Notes under the pieces: generated by a model
The model's input: only the letters and a program-made list of their open reading frames with translations
Told to the model about the DNA's origin: nothing
Databases searched by the model: none
In this document: positions 18,646 to 27,953 of the stretch, in pieces
Layout of the letters: each line of letters opens with the position of its first letter
How positions within the stretch are numbered: position 1 is the first letter of the stretch
DNA from: Sphaerisporangium flaviroseum
Lineage (GTDB): Bacteria > Actinomycetota > Actinomycetes > Streptosporangiales > Streptosporangiaceae
DNA: 64,000 nucleotides
Reading direction: 5' to 3'
Assembly: GCF_039537005.1 (NCBI RefSeq)
Contig: NZ_BAAAZR010000002.1
Location: forward strand, 1 to 64,000
Made by a program: the position numbers and the translations under genes

Positions 18646-19803
18646 TTACGTTACGGTTGCTCGCGAGAGCCGCCCGAGGATCAGGCCGACCTGCAACGTG
18701 AAGGCGGACCTTCCCTCGGTCGGCAGGTAGCCCGTCAGCTCCGTGATCTTCTTCAGACGGTAACGCACTGTGTTCGGATGCACGAACAACAGACGTGCCG
18801 TGGCTTCCAAAGATGTCCCCTGCTCCAGGTAGGTAGCGAGTGTGTCGAGCAGCGGAGTGCCCTCGAGGGGCTTGTAGACGTTCTCGATCAACTGTACCCG
18901 CGCGTCGTCGTCACCGTCGATCGCCCGCTCGGCGAGCAGGTCCTCGGCGAGGACCGGCCGGGGGGCGTCCGGCCATCCCGTAGCCGCCCGCAGGCCCGCC
19001 GTGGCCGCGCGGGCCGAGCGGGCCGCCGCGTGCAGGTCGGGGACCTCGGGGCCGATGACGATCGGGCCCGGCCCGAAGCGGGGCACCACGTGCCTGGCCG
19101 CGTCCTTGATGCTGTCGGCGCCGCCCACGATGACGATCAGACGGTCACCCTGCACGCCGGCCAGCAGGTCCTGGCCGAGACGCCGGCCCTTGTCCCGCAT
19201 GCCGTCTATCACCGTCTGCGGGTCCACGTCGGGGGCGTACCCCGCCAGCACCACGACGGGGGAGGACGTCCAGCCGAGCGCCGCCGCCCAGGAGTGCAGC
19301 CCGTCGTCCACCTCGCCGCGGACGAGCGCGTCCACGATCAGGGCCTCCAGGCGCGCGTCCCACGCGCCGCGCACCTCCGCCTCGCGGGCGTAGACGTGCG
19401 CGGCGGCGAACGCCACGTCGCGGGTGTAGCGCAGCATCGCCTGCCGTAGAAGCTCCTCGCCGCCGGGCGCGGCGAGCTCCTGGACCTCCGCCTCCACCAC
19501 CTCGACCACGACGCGGACCAGGTCGACCGTCTGCTGCAGCGACACCGAGCGCTTCAGCTCCCGCGGCGCGGTGCCGAAGATCTCGATGCTGGGGGTGGGC
19601 CTGCCCTCGTCGGCGTGCTGGAACCACTCGACGAAGGCGGCGATGCCGGCCTGGGCCACCAGCCCGACCCAAGAGCGGTCCTCCGCGGACAGCGCGCGGT
19701 ACCACGGCAGCCGGTCGTCCATCCGGGTCATCGCGGCGGTGCCGAGACTCCCCATCGCTCGCTCGAGCCGCCGCGCGGTGTCCTCACGTACCCGGTCGTT
19801 CAC
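18646..19803 (-). CDS. fasR: FasR-type (PucR/CdaR family) transcriptional regulator
   Basis: About 385 residues with a C-terminal PucR-type helix-turn-helix (FVHPNTVRYRLKKITELTG) and a GGDEF-like central region. It is placed directly ahead of fabD-fabH-acpP-fabF. In Streptomyces coelicolor a regulator of this family in this position, FasR, activates the fab operon. GTG 19803 has a plausible ribosome-binding sequence; a TTG at 19824 would add seven residues. Confidence 0.88.
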   Translation of the reverse strand: MNDRVREDTARRLERAMGSLGTAAMTRMDDRLPWYRALSAEDRSWVGLVAQAGIAAFVEWFQHADEGRPTPSIEIFGTAPRELKRSVSLQQTVDLVRVVVEVVEAEVQELAAPGGEELLRQAMLRYTRDVAFAAAHVYAREAEVRGAWDARLEALIVDALVRGEVDDGLHSWAAALGWTSSPVVVLAGYAPDVDPQTVIDGMRDKGRRLGQDLLAGVQGDRLIVIVGGADSIKDAARHVVPRFGPGPIVIGPEVPDLHAAARSARAATAGLRAATGWPDAPRPVLAEDLLAERAIDGDDDARVQLIENVYKPLEGTPLLDTLATYLEQGTSLEATARLLFVHPNTVRYRLKKITELTGYLPTEGRSAFTLQVGLILGRLSRATVT

Positions 19804-19860
19804 ATCCCTAGGGTGCCAGGTCAACGCGAGTGCGACAGCCGTACGCGGGCCGGTGGTGCT

Positions 19861-20310
19861 CTATATCACCGCGACGGCGGTGATGAGCCCGATCACGACG
19901 TGGGTGACGCTGAGCAGGACGGCGCCGGGCTGCAGTTTCGGCTCCTTCGCCAGTTCCCGTACGGAGATGCCCGCGACGCGGTCGAAGAGCAGCATGCCCA
20001 GCGTCTGCACGGCGATGCCCACGACGCCGAACACCAGCGTGGCGAGCAGGCCCTCCTGGAGCACGCCGCCCGAGGACCAGATGGAGGCCGCGACGATCAG
20101 CCCGATGGCCGTGAGCCCGGAGGCGGTGAGCAGCGTGGCGTTGGGGTTCCGATCGGTCTTGATGATCTTGCTGAGCCGGCCGGGGATCGCCATGTCGATC
20201 ACGTAGAAGCCGGCGACCAGCAGCAGGACGCCCAGGATCGCGTACGCGAGGATGGCCAGGGCCCCTCGTCCGAGCGCCTCTCCCAGCGGGCCGGCGAGCG
20301 CGATGATCAT
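19861..20310 (-). CDS. DUF350 membrane protein
   Basis: A 149-residue protein with four predicted transmembrane helices (about 15-38, 62-82, 85-110 and 125-147), typical of the DUF350/YjfL family. It lies 96 bp downstream of the glutathionylspermidine-synthase-like gene. In E. coli, yjfL (DUF350), yjfM (DUF1190) and yjfC (glutathionylspermidine synthase-like) form a cluster, so this is probably the matching set. Function is unknown. Confidence 0.85.
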   Translation of the reverse strand: MIIALAGPLGEALGRGALAILAYAILGVLLLVAGFYVIDMAIPGRLSKIIKTDRNPNATLLTASGLTAIGLIVAASIWSSGGVLQEGLLATLVFGVVGIAVQTLGMLLFDRVAGISVRELAKEPKLQPGAVLLSVTHVVIGLITAVAVI

Positions 20311-20406
20311 TGGTTTCTCCTTGCACGTACGGGTGGCCAGGCTCGCGGGGGGCGGGCTCAGAGGACGATGCGGGGTGCCGGCTCGGAAACGCGCGGTGAG
20401 GACGGC

Positions 20407-21561
20407 TCAGGGGATGATGCGGTGGGGGACGAAAGAGGATGAGTCATCGGTGATCAGACCCGAGGTCTCCCGGATGCCGAGCCCCGCCGCCTCGTCCCCG
20501 ACGACCCAGGCGCCGAGCACCGGGCGCCAGCCGTCGAAGTCGGGCAGCGCGCGGAACTCCTGGTAGACGTAGCCTTCGGCGCCGTAGTCGCCCTCGGTCC
20601 GCCGCGTGCCTTCCGGGGTGACGACGCGCATGCTCGCGCCTTCCCTGCCGAGCAGCGGCTTCTCGATGTGGGCGGGCAGGTCGCGAGGGCCGTCGAGGTA
20701 GGCGGGGAGCAGGTTCGGATGGCCGGGATACATCTCCCACAGCAGGGCCAGCAGCGCCTTGTTGGAGAGCACCATCTTCCACAGCGGCTCGATCCAGGTC
20801 ATGGAGATCTGCTGGCCGACCGCCTGCGGGCCGAACGGGTCCGCGACCGCCCACTCCCAGGGGTAGAGCTTGCACAGCGTCCGGATCACCCGCTGCTCCA
20901 GGTCGGCGAAGCGCATGCGCCCGGGATCCCACCCGATGTCCTCCATGGCGATGGCGACGGTGTCCAGGCCCGCCTGGTCGGCGGTTTCCTGCAGGTAGCC
21001 GAGCGTCATCACCTCCTCGCCGGTCTCGTCCATGTTCGTCCATGCGAAGTGGGCCGGGCCGCTCTGGAGCGGAAGCTCCTTCCACCGGTCGACCAGGCGT
21101 TCGTGCAGCGAGTTCCACTGGTCGTCGTCCGGATGGACGTCCTTGAGCCAGAACCACTGGATCAGCGAGCTCTCGACGAGGCTGGTCGGGGTGTCCGCGT
21201 TGTACTCCAGCAGCTTGGCGGGCCCGGTGCCGTCGTAGCGCAGGTCGAAGCGGCCGTAGACATGCGGGTCCCGGCGCCGCCAGGACGCCTCCACCCCCGG
21301 CGCGACCCACTGGGGGATCGCGAAGTCGCGGTAGCGGCCGTGGGCGACCACGTGCTCGACCGCTTCCAGGCACATGCCGTGCAGTTCCTCGACCTGGCTC
21401 TCCAGGTCGAGGATCTCCTGCATGGTGAAGACATAGTGGGTGCTCTCGTCCCAGTAAGGACGCGTCAGGTCCACCGGGTGCGCGGACCGGTGGTAGGCCA
21501 GCCCCTGCGACTCGATGATCTTCTCCCAGCCGTCCCGCGGTGCCGAGGTCAGGCGCCGCAT
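20407..21561 (-). CDS. Glutathionylspermidine synthase-like ATP-grasp ligase
   Basis: A 384-residue protein of the GSP_synth family, related to E. coli YjfC/YgiC and to the synthetase half of Gsp. These enzymes ligate an amine and a carboxylate with ATP. ATP-grasp features include YNADTPTSLVE, the EKPLLGREGASM loop and VYQEFRALPDF. Actinomycetes do not make glutathione, so the natural substrate must differ. Its ATG is 1 bp after the stop of the small acidic membrane protein gene, so the two are co-transcribed. Confidence 0.88.
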   Translation of the reverse strand: MRRLTSAPRDGWEKIIESQGLAYHRSAHPVDLTRPYWDESTHYVFTMQEILDLESQVEELHGMCLEAVEHVVAHGRYRDFAIPQWVAPGVEASWRRRDPHVYGRFDLRYDGTGPAKLLEYNADTPTSLVESSLIQWFWLKDVHPDDDQWNSLHERLVDRWKELPLQSGPAHFAWTNMDETGEEVMTLGYLQETADQAGLDTVAIAMEDIGWDPGRMRFADLEQRVIRTLCKLYPWEWAVADPFGPQAVGQQISMTWIEPLWKMVLSNKALLALLWEMYPGHPNLLPAYLDGPRDLPAHIEKPLLGREGASMRVVTPEGTRRTEGDYGAEGYVYQEFRALPDFDGWRPVLGAWVVGDEAAGLGIRETSGLITDDSSSFVPHRIIP

Positions 21562-21562
21562 G

Positions 21563-22024
21563 TCAGCTTCCTCCGTGGCCGCGGCCACCGAAGCCGCCGC
21601 GCTGGAGCACCGAGCCGGAACGGCTGCTGATGTGCGCGGTGGCGGGCCGGATGGTCGTGCCCCGAAGGACGCGCCCGGCCTGTCGCACGCCCCCGTAGTA
21701 CCAGCCGTAGGCGCCGTGTGAGCCGAGGTGGCCGCGCGGGCGGTCGTCGTCGCAGTCGTCGTCGTCCACGACCTGGTACGACCCGTCGGCCTGGCGGCTG
21801 TTGAGATCGACGCAGTCGGCGGTGACCTGCTCGGCGAACCTGTCCTGGGCGGCGCAGAACCCGAGCACCAGAGTCGAGAGCAGGCCCATCGTGCCCAGGG
21901 TGACCATGCCGGAGGACAAGCCCTTGCCCTTGCCCTTGCCGGCCGGGGGCCTGCCGCCTGACCCGGCCATCCGCTGGGACAGCGGGTGGGGTGGTCGGCC
22001 GGGCTCAGGCTCGGGTTTCGCCAT
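21563..22024 (-). CDS. Small membrane protein, possibly YjfM/YgiB-like
   Basis: 153 residues: a basic Pro/Gly/Lys-rich N terminus, one transmembrane helix at about 40-60 ending in an FCAAQ-type cysteine, an Asp-rich stretch (VVDDDDCDDD) and a Gly/Tyr-rich tail. The layout and its place before a GSP_synth-like gene resemble YjfM/YgiB (DUF1190) proteins. Homology is inferred mainly from context. Confidence 0.75.
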   Translation of the reverse strand: MAKPEPEPGRPPHPLSQRMAGSGGRPPAGKGKGKGLSSGMVTLGTMGLLSTLVLGFCAAQDRFAEQVTADCVDLNSRQADGSYQVVDDDDCDDDRPRGHLGSHGAYGWYYGGVRQAGRVLRGTTIRPATAHISSRSGSVLQRGGFGGRGHGGS

Positions 22025-22199
22025 CGGTTTCCATCTCTCGAAAAAGTCTGCACAGCGTACCGTTTGGACCGGTCAACGCAGGCGTCGGCAGCAAAGTTTC
22101 CAAAAGCCTCAATATCCGGATTTGTCGCCTATAGCAGCACCGGGGCGCAGGCGACCGGCGGCATGCGGCGGAGGCCTTCCGCCGGGTAGGTTCGCGGGT

Positions 22200-23222
22200 G
22201 TGGAGCCGGTCGAAGCGCTGAAGAGGATCGCCTTTCTCCTGGAGCGGGCGGGAGAGCCCACCTACCGGGTGCGGGCCTTCCGCCGCGCCGCGTCCACCGT
22301 CGCGGAGATCCCTCCCGAGGAGCTGATACGGCTCGCGCGATCGGGAGGGCTCTCCGAGCTTAAGGGCATCGGCAAGGTCACCGCCCTGGCGATCACCGAG
22401 GCGCTGGACGGCGCGACCCCCACCTACCTGCGCCGCCTGGAGGACACGGCGGGCCTCGACCTGGACGAGGCGACCGCCGCCCTGCGCGCCGCCCTCAGGG
22501 GCGACCTGCACAGCCACTCCGACTGGTCCGACGGCGGGTCGCCCATCGAGGAGATGGCGGCGGCCGCGCGGGACCTCGGCCACGACTACCTGGCCCTGAC
22601 CGACCACTCGCCGCGCCTCACCGTGGCCAACGGGCTGTCCCCGGCGCGGCTGCGCGAGCAGCTCGACGTCGTCGCCGCGCTGAACGAGAAGCTGGCGCCC
22701 TTCAGGATCCTGACCGGCATCGAGGTGGACATCCTGCCGGACGGGTCGCTCGACCAGGAGCTCGAGCTGCTCGACCGGCTCGACGTGGTCGTCGCGAGCG
22801 TGCACTCCAAGCTCAGGATGGACGCCGAGGACATGACCCGGCGGATGGTCGTGGCCGTGGCCGACCCCCGGGTCGACGTGCTCGGCCACTGCACCGGGCG
22901 CATCGTCCGGGCCGACGGCCGGCGAGGCGGCCTGCGCCCCGAGTCGGACTTCGACGCCGAGATCGTCTTCGAGGCGTGCCGCCGGTTCGGCGTCGCCGTG
23001 GAGATCAACTCCCGTCCCGACCGGCTCGATCCGCCGAAGCGGCTGCTGCGGACGGCGTACGAGATGGGATGCGTGTTCTCGATCGACTCCGACGCCCACG
23101 CCCCGGGCCAGCTCGAATGGCAGCACTACGGGTGCGCGCGGGCCGTGCAGTGCGGCATCGAGCCCGAACGGGTGATCGACACCTGGGCCCTCGACGACCT
23201 GATGGCCTGGACCACCGCGTAG
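22200..23222 (+). CDS. PHP-domain protein with N-terminal helix-hairpin-helix
   Basis: A 340-residue protein. The N-terminal 90 residues resemble the 8-kDa helix-hairpin-helix domain of family X DNA polymerases (ERAGEPTYRVRAFRRAA, LKGIGKVTA). The rest is a PHP metallophosphoesterase domain with the metal-binding motifs GDLHSHSDWSDG, DHSPR, EVDI, HSK, DVLGHCTG and SIDSDAH. No polymerase palm domain lies between. A phosphatase or nuclease role near DNA ends is possible. The GTG at 22200 begins VEPVEALKR. Confidence 0.87.
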   Translation: MEPVEALKRIAFLLERAGEPTYRVRAFRRAASTVAEIPPEELIRLARSGGLSELKGIGKVTALAITEALDGATPTYLRRLEDTAGLDLDEATAALRAALRGDLHSHSDWSDGGSPIEEMAAAARDLGHDYLALTDHSPRLTVANGLSPARLREQLDVVAALNEKLAPFRILTGIEVDILPDGSLDQELELLDRLDVVVASVHSKLRMDAEDMTRRMVVAVADPRVDVLGHCTGRIVRADGRRGGLRPESDFDAEIVFEACRRFGVAVEINSRPDRLDPPKRLLRTAYEMGCVFSIDSDAHAPGQLEWQHYGCARAVQCGIEPERVIDTWALDDLMAWTTA

Positions 23223-23304
23223 GCCGGGCACTGGACCACCGCACAGGCCGGGGCACTGCATCCCCGCGTAGGCAGGGCAATCGGATCCCCGCGAGCCCGG
23301 GCAA
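23208..23304. repeat. 24-25-bp tandem repeat spanning the PHP gene stop codon
   Basis: Four diverging units begin at 23208, 23232, 23257 and 23281, each holding a CCRCCGC or CCCCGCG core and a GGCA end. The first encodes the last residues of the PHP protein. The array runs up to the WYL regulator gene. Confidence 0.8.
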
Positions 23305-23333
23305 ATGTCGGTGCCCCGGCGTAGCTTCGGGAT

Positions 23334-24056
23334 GTGAACCGAACCGATCGGCTCTACGCTCTCGTCGAGGAGCTGCGCGCGATCTCCCCCCGGTGCCGGT
23401 CCGCACGCGAGCTGAGCGACCGTTTCGAGGTGAGCGTCCGCACCATCGAGAGGGACATCTCGGCTCTCCAGCAGGCGGGCGTGCCCATATACGCCGAGGC
23501 CGGCGGCCACGGGGGCTACGCCATAGCGAAGGCGACGTCCCTGCCCCCGCTCAGCTTCACCCCCGACGAGGCGGTGGCCGTGGCGGTCGCGCTGAGCCGG
23601 ACCGGTGAGCAGCCGTTCGCCGCCGACGCCCGCAGCGCGCTGCGCAAGCTGGTGGCCGCCATGCCCGTGCCCGAGGGGATGCGCTCCAGGGAGCCGGCCT
23701 CCCAGGTCGACCCGATCGGTGAGATGGAGGCGCCCGACGCCGCCGAGGGCAGGGCCGCGGTGGCCCGCGTCATCGAGGAGGCGTTGCAGGACCGGCGGGT
23801 GCTGCGCATTGTTTACGTCGACCGCGCGGGCGCGTCCACCGAGCGAGACGTCGAGCCCGGGGTCTTCATCGGCGGGCGTGGCGGTTTCTGGTACCTCGTC
23901 GGGTGGTGCCGGCTCAGAGAGGACGTCCGGGTCTTCCGGCTCGACCGCATCGCCGCCGCGGCGCTGACGGGCGAGCCCGCGCACCCACGGCGGCAACTCG
24001 ACGAGTACGCCCCCGACATCCCCGACCTGGTCTCCCGCGACCCCGCGCTCGGGTAG
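23334..24056 (+). CDS. WYL-domain transcriptional regulator
   Basis: 240 residues. An N-terminal DeoR-type helix-turn-helix (about 10-60, SARELSDRFEVSVRTIERDI) is followed by a WYL domain (about 135-215), a ligand-sensing fold often binding nucleic acid in DNA-damage or defence regulators. The GTG at 23334 starts the frame. The target genes are unknown; it lies between the PHP gene and the convergent aceE. Confidence 0.88.
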   Translation: MNRTDRLYALVEELRAISPRCRSARELSDRFEVSVRTIERDISALQQAGVPIYAEAGGHGGYAIAKATSLPPLSFTPDEAVAVAVALSRTGEQPFAADARSALRKLVAAMPVPEGMRSREPASQVDPIGEMEAPDAAEGRAAVARVIEEALQDRRVLRIVYVDRAGASTERDVEPGVFIGGRGGFWYLVGWCRLREDVRVFRLDRIAAAALTGEPAHPRRQLDEYAPDIPDLVSRDPALG

Positions 24057-24119
24057 GCGCGGGGCTTCGCCAGGGCCGAGGGCCGGGCCGGAGGTCGCGG
24101 GCCCGCCCGCGTGAGACGC

Positions 24120-24155
24120 GGCAGGCCCCCGCGCACGGTCGCGCGGAGGCCTGCC
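24120..24155. terminator. Hairpin terminator between the WYL gene and aceE
   Basis: GGCAGGCC and GGCCTGCC arms, extended by CCGCGC/GCGCGG, around a short loop. It lies in the gap of convergent genes and probably acts in both directions. Confidence 0.75.
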
Positions 24156-24171
24156 GAGGCCCGATGGAAGG

Positions 24172-26991
24172 TCAGACCCCCATCGACTGCGTCTCGTTGC
24201 TCTCCGGGGTCGGCTGTGCGACGACCTCGGTGACGCCGTTCTTCAGGTGGTAGCGCGCGATGGCGTCGCGCAGGACCTCCTGCTTGACCTCGCCACGCTT
24301 GACCAGCTCGGTCAGCACGGCCAGCGTGATCGACGCGGCGTCCACGTGGAAGTGGCGGCGCAGCGCCGAGCGGGTGTCCGACAGGCCGAAGCCGTCGGTG
24401 CCCAGGGAGCTCCAGTCGCCGGGCACCCACCGGGAGATCTGGTCGGGCACGGCGCGCATGTAGTCGCTGACGCCCACGAACGGGCCGGGCACGTCGGTCA
24501 GCACCTGGGTGACGTAGGGCACGCGCTGCTCGTTCTCGGGGTTGAGCAGGTTGTGCTCCTCGCAGTCGAGCGCGTCACGACGGAGCTCGGTCCACGAGGG
24601 CGCCGACCAGACCTCGGCCGCGACACCCCACTCCTCGGCCAGCAGGCGCTGCGCCTCGAGGGCCCAGCGACCGGCGACGCCGGAGGCGAGGATGTTCGCC
24701 CGGGGACCCTCGATGTCGGGGGCCTCCGCGAACCGGTAGAGCCCCTTGAGCACGCCCTCGACGTCGAGGTTCTCGGGCTCGGGCGGCTGGGGGTAGGGCT
24801 CGTTGTAGACGGTGAGGTAGTAGAAGACGTCCTCGGGCTGCTCTCCGTACATGCGGCGGAGGCCGTCCTTGACGATGTGGGCGATCTCGAAGGCCCAGGC
24901 CGGGTCGTACGACACGGCCGCGGGGTTGGTCGAGGCGATCAGCGGCGTGTGGCCGTCCTCGTGCTGGAGGCCCTCGCCGTTGAGCGTGGTGCGCCCGGCC
25001 GTGGCTCCCAGCAGGAAGCCGCGGCCCATCTGGTCGCCGAGCGCCCACATCTGGTCGGCCGTGCGCTGGAACCCGAACATCGAGTAGAAGATGTAGACCG
25101 GGATCATGTGCTGGCCGTGGGTGGCGTACGCCGAACCCGCGGCGATCACCGAGCCCATGGAGCCCGACTCGCTGATGCCCTCGTGCAGGATCTGGCCCTC
25201 GACCGACTCCTTGTAGGACAGCAGCAGGTTGCGGTCGACCGCGTCGTAGGTCTGCCCGTGCGGGGAGTAGATCTTGGCCGTCGGGAACATCGCGTCGACG
25301 CCGAAGGTGCGGGCCTCGTCGGGGATGACCGGCACGAAGTAGGCGCCGATCTCCTTGTCGCGCATGAGGTCCTTGAGCAGGCGGACGAACGCCATGGTCG
25401 TGGCGACGTTCTGCTTGCCCGAGCCCTTCTTCAGGTCGGCGTAGACCTTGTCGCCGGGCAGCTTCAGCGGCTTGGCGCGCGTGACGCGCTTCGGCAGGAA
25501 GCCGCCGAGCGCCGCACGGCGCTCCCGCATGTAGGCGATCTCCTCGTCGTTCTCGCCCGGGTGGAAGTACGGCGGCAGCTCGCCCTCGAGGTCCTTGTCG
25601 GGGATCGGGAGGTAGAGCCGGTCGCGGAACTCCTTCAGCTCGGCCTTGGACATCTTCTTCATCTGGTGCGTGGCGTTACGCGCCTCGAAGTCCTTGCCGA
25701 GGGTCCATCCCTTGATGGTCTGGGCGAGGATGACCGTGGGCTGGCCGACGTGCTCGCGTGCCGCCTTGAAGGCCGCGTACACCTTGCGGTAGTCGTGGCC
25801 GCCACGCGACAGCTTGCGGATGTCGTCGTCGGAGAGGTGCTCGACCATCTTGCGCAGCCGGGGGTCGTCTCCGAAGAAGTTCTCCCGGATGTACTCGCCG
25901 GACTCGACGGAGTAGGTCTGGAACTGCCCGTCGGGGGTGGTGTTCATCTTGTTGACGAGCACGCCGTCGACGTCGGCGGCCAGGAGCTGGTCCCACTCGC
26001 GGCCCCACACCACCTTGATGACGTTCCAGCCGGCGCCGCGGAAGTACGACTCGAGCTCCTGGATGATCTTGCCGTTGCCCCGTACCGGTCCGTCGAGCCG
26101 CTGCAGGTTGCAGTTGATGACGAACGTGAGGTTGTCGAGCTCCTCGCGGGAGGCGAGGCCGATGGCGCCGAGCGACTCCGGCTCGTCCATCTCGCCGTCG
26201 CCGAGGAAGCACCACACGTGGCTGCGGCTGGTGTCCTTGATCTTCCGGTTGAGCAGGTAGCGGTTGAACCGTGCCTGGTAGATCGCGCCGATCGCTCCGA
26301 GGCCCATGGAGACCGTGGGGAACTCCCAGAAGTCGGACATCAGGCGCGGGTGCGGGTAGGACGGCAGTCCCTTGAAGCCGTGGGACAGCTCCTGCCGGAA
26401 GGCGTCGAGCTGCGACTCGTTCAGGCGGCCTTCCAGGAACGCCCGGGCGTAGATGCCCGGAGCGGCGTGGCCCTGGATGAAGACCTGGTCACCCGACTCG
26501 CCGTGGTCCTTGCCGCGGAAGAAGTGGTTGAAGCCCACTTCGTACAGCGACGCGGCGGAGGCGTAGGTGGCGATGTGGCCACCGACGTTGGTGCGGGCGT
26601 TGGCCCGGGTCACCATCACCGCGGCGTTCCACCGGGTGTAGGCCCTGATGCGCCGCTCGACGTACTCGTCGCCAGGGAACCACGGCTCCCGCTCCGGCGG
26701 GATGGTGTTGATGTAGTCGGTGCTTCGCAGGCCGGGAACCCCGACCTGGTGCTCTCTGGCCCGCTCGAGCAGGCGCAGCATCAGATAGCGGGCGCGGCTG
26801 CGACCCTCCGTCTTGACGACGGTGTCAAGTGACTCGAGCCACTCTTGGGTCTCGCTGGGATCGACATCAGGCAGCTGGCTGGGTAGGCCGTCGCTGATGA
26901 TCGAGAAACGCTGGCGTCCGGAAGCCACTGGGTCTCGCCTTCCGAGGATGGACTGGTAAGCCTCTTCTTCGATGTCTAGGTCGTCTTCCAT
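24172..26991 (-). CDS. aceE: Pyruvate dehydrogenase E1 component, homodimeric
   Basis: A 939-residue thiamine-diphosphate enzyme that decarboxylates pyruvate and passes the acetyl group to the lipoyl E2 component, linking glycolysis to the TCA cycle. The TPP-binding motif GDGEMDEPES...NCN lies at about residues 265-300. Overall length and motifs such as NVGGHIATYASAASLYEVGFNHFF match actinobacterial AceE. It is transcribed alone from an upstream gap of about 300 bp. Confidence 0.96.
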   Translation of the reverse strand: MEDDLDIEEEAYQSILGRRDPVASGRQRFSIISDGLPSQLPDVDPSETQEWLESLDTVVKTEGRSRARYLMLRLLERAREHQVGVPGLRSTDYINTIPPEREPWFPGDEYVERRIRAYTRWNAAVMVTRANARTNVGGHIATYASAASLYEVGFNHFFRGKDHGESGDQVFIQGHAAPGIYARAFLEGRLNESQLDAFRQELSHGFKGLPSYPHPRLMSDFWEFPTVSMGLGAIGAIYQARFNRYLLNRKIKDTSRSHVWCFLGDGEMDEPESLGAIGLASREELDNLTFVINCNLQRLDGPVRGNGKIIQELESYFRGAGWNVIKVVWGREWDQLLAADVDGVLVNKMNTTPDGQFQTYSVESGEYIRENFFGDDPRLRKMVEHLSDDDIRKLSRGGHDYRKVYAAFKAAREHVGQPTVILAQTIKGWTLGKDFEARNATHQMKKMSKAELKEFRDRLYLPIPDKDLEGELPPYFHPGENDEEIAYMRERRAALGGFLPKRVTRAKPLKLPGDKVYADLKKGSGKQNVATTMAFVRLLKDLMRDKEIGAYFVPVIPDEARTFGVDAMFPTAKIYSPHGQTYDAVDRNLLLSYKESVEGQILHEGISESGSMGSVIAAGSAYATHGQHMIPVYIFYSMFGFQRTADQMWALGDQMGRGFLLGATAGRTTLNGEGLQHEDGHTPLIASTNPAAVSYDPAWAFEIAHIVKDGLRRMYGEQPEDVFYYLTVYNEPYPQPPEPENLDVEGVLKGLYRFAEAPDIEGPRANILASGVAGRWALEAQRLLAEEWGVAAEVWSAPSWTELRRDALDCEEHNLLNPENEQRVPYVTQVLTDVPGPFVGVSDYMRAVPDQISRWVPGDWSSLGTDGFGLSDTRSALRRHFHVDAASITLAVLTELVKRGEVKQEVLRDAIARYHLKNGVTEVVAQPTPESNETQSMGV

Positions 26992-27293
26992 CCTGGCTGC
27001 TTACACCGGAAAGTGCATCTCTACCGCCCGGTAACCAAGATGTCCCTGCTGGCAGGGGCATAACTGTGGCCTAGACCACCGATGGTAGGACGATTCTCCC
27101 GGCAAGCAATAATCCACACGAAACCGGGGGTCCGTCCCCGCCCCGATTTGGGGGGTACTCAGGGTTCCCGCACTTCACTGCCTCCCCCGGGAGAGGGACT
27201 TCCAACCCCGCCCCGGCGCGATGTGCGGCAGGTTCCCGCCCGGAAGCCTTGAGAGTACGGCCTCTACCAGGGTCGTCCATCTCGGAGGCGTTC
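26992..27293. other. Intergenic gap, aceE / lipoprotein
   Basis: About 300 bp between the divergent aceE and lipoprotein genes. It presumably holds both promoters. I see no convincing hairpin, palindrome or small gene, only the GGAGG ribosome-binding site at 27284-27288. Confidence 0.6.
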
Positions 27294-27857
27294 ATGGATA
27301 GCAGATTCAGGATCATAGCGGTCGGTATCTGCCTGCTGGGGGTGATCGCCGGCTGCTCCGGGAGCCCTCCGGCGGCGGGCGGCGCCGATACGGCGGCGAG
27401 CGCCACCGCCACGGGAGCGTCCAGCGGCGGGCCGCACGCGGAGATGGCCATTCTGCGGGAGTTCGCCCAGTGCGTCAGAAGCCACGGCACGCCCGCGTTC
27501 CCCGATCCGATCACCGACGCGCGAACGGGATTCCCGACCTTTCCCCAGAACGCGCCGGACATCAAGGAGAAGGACGTGGCCCCGGCGTGCAAGGACATCC
27601 TGCGCCGGTTGCCGGCGGACGCCAAGAGCGTACGCGCGCCGTCCGCGCAGTACATGCAGGGACTGATCAAGTACGCCCGCTGTATGCGTGCGAACGGCCT
27701 GCCCGACTGGCCCGACCCCGACGCGACCGGCGCCTTCCCGCTGCCCCAGCGCCTGCTGGACCAGGGCAAGCGAGGCTTTCTCCAGCAGATGCGGGCATGC
27801 GCGAAGGAGAACCCCGATCCCGACAAGAAGCTCCGCATCGCCGGGGACGCCAAGTGA
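27294..27857 (+). CDS. Putative secreted lipoprotein
   Basis: 187 residues with a lipoprotein signal peptide ending in the lipobox GVIAGC (Cys21), then a Ser/Ala/Gly-rich linker. The mature part has an internal duplication: FAQCVRSHGTPAFPDP (about 60-75) and YARCMRANGLPDWPDP (about 127-142), each followed by a further Cys. The protein should be anchored outside the membrane. It is followed by the adaptor-ATPase-permease operon and may serve it. ATG 27294 follows GGAGG. Confidence 0.83.
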   Translation: MDSRFRIIAVGICLLGVIAGCSGSPPAAGGADTAASATATGASSGGPHAEMAILREFAQCVRSHGTPAFPDPITDARTGFPTFPQNAPDIKEKDVAPACKDILRRLPADAKSVRAPSAQYMQGLIKYARCMRANGLPDWPDPDATGAFPLPQRLLDQGKRGFLQQMRACAKENPDPDKKLRIAGDAK

Positions 27858-27953
27858 CCCCGCGGACCGGTCGGCACGGACCGATGCCTCGGCTCCCCGC
27901 ACGCCGGATCTCCTCACCGACCGGCCACGCGGTCAAGGACCTGGTGTGTTGCG

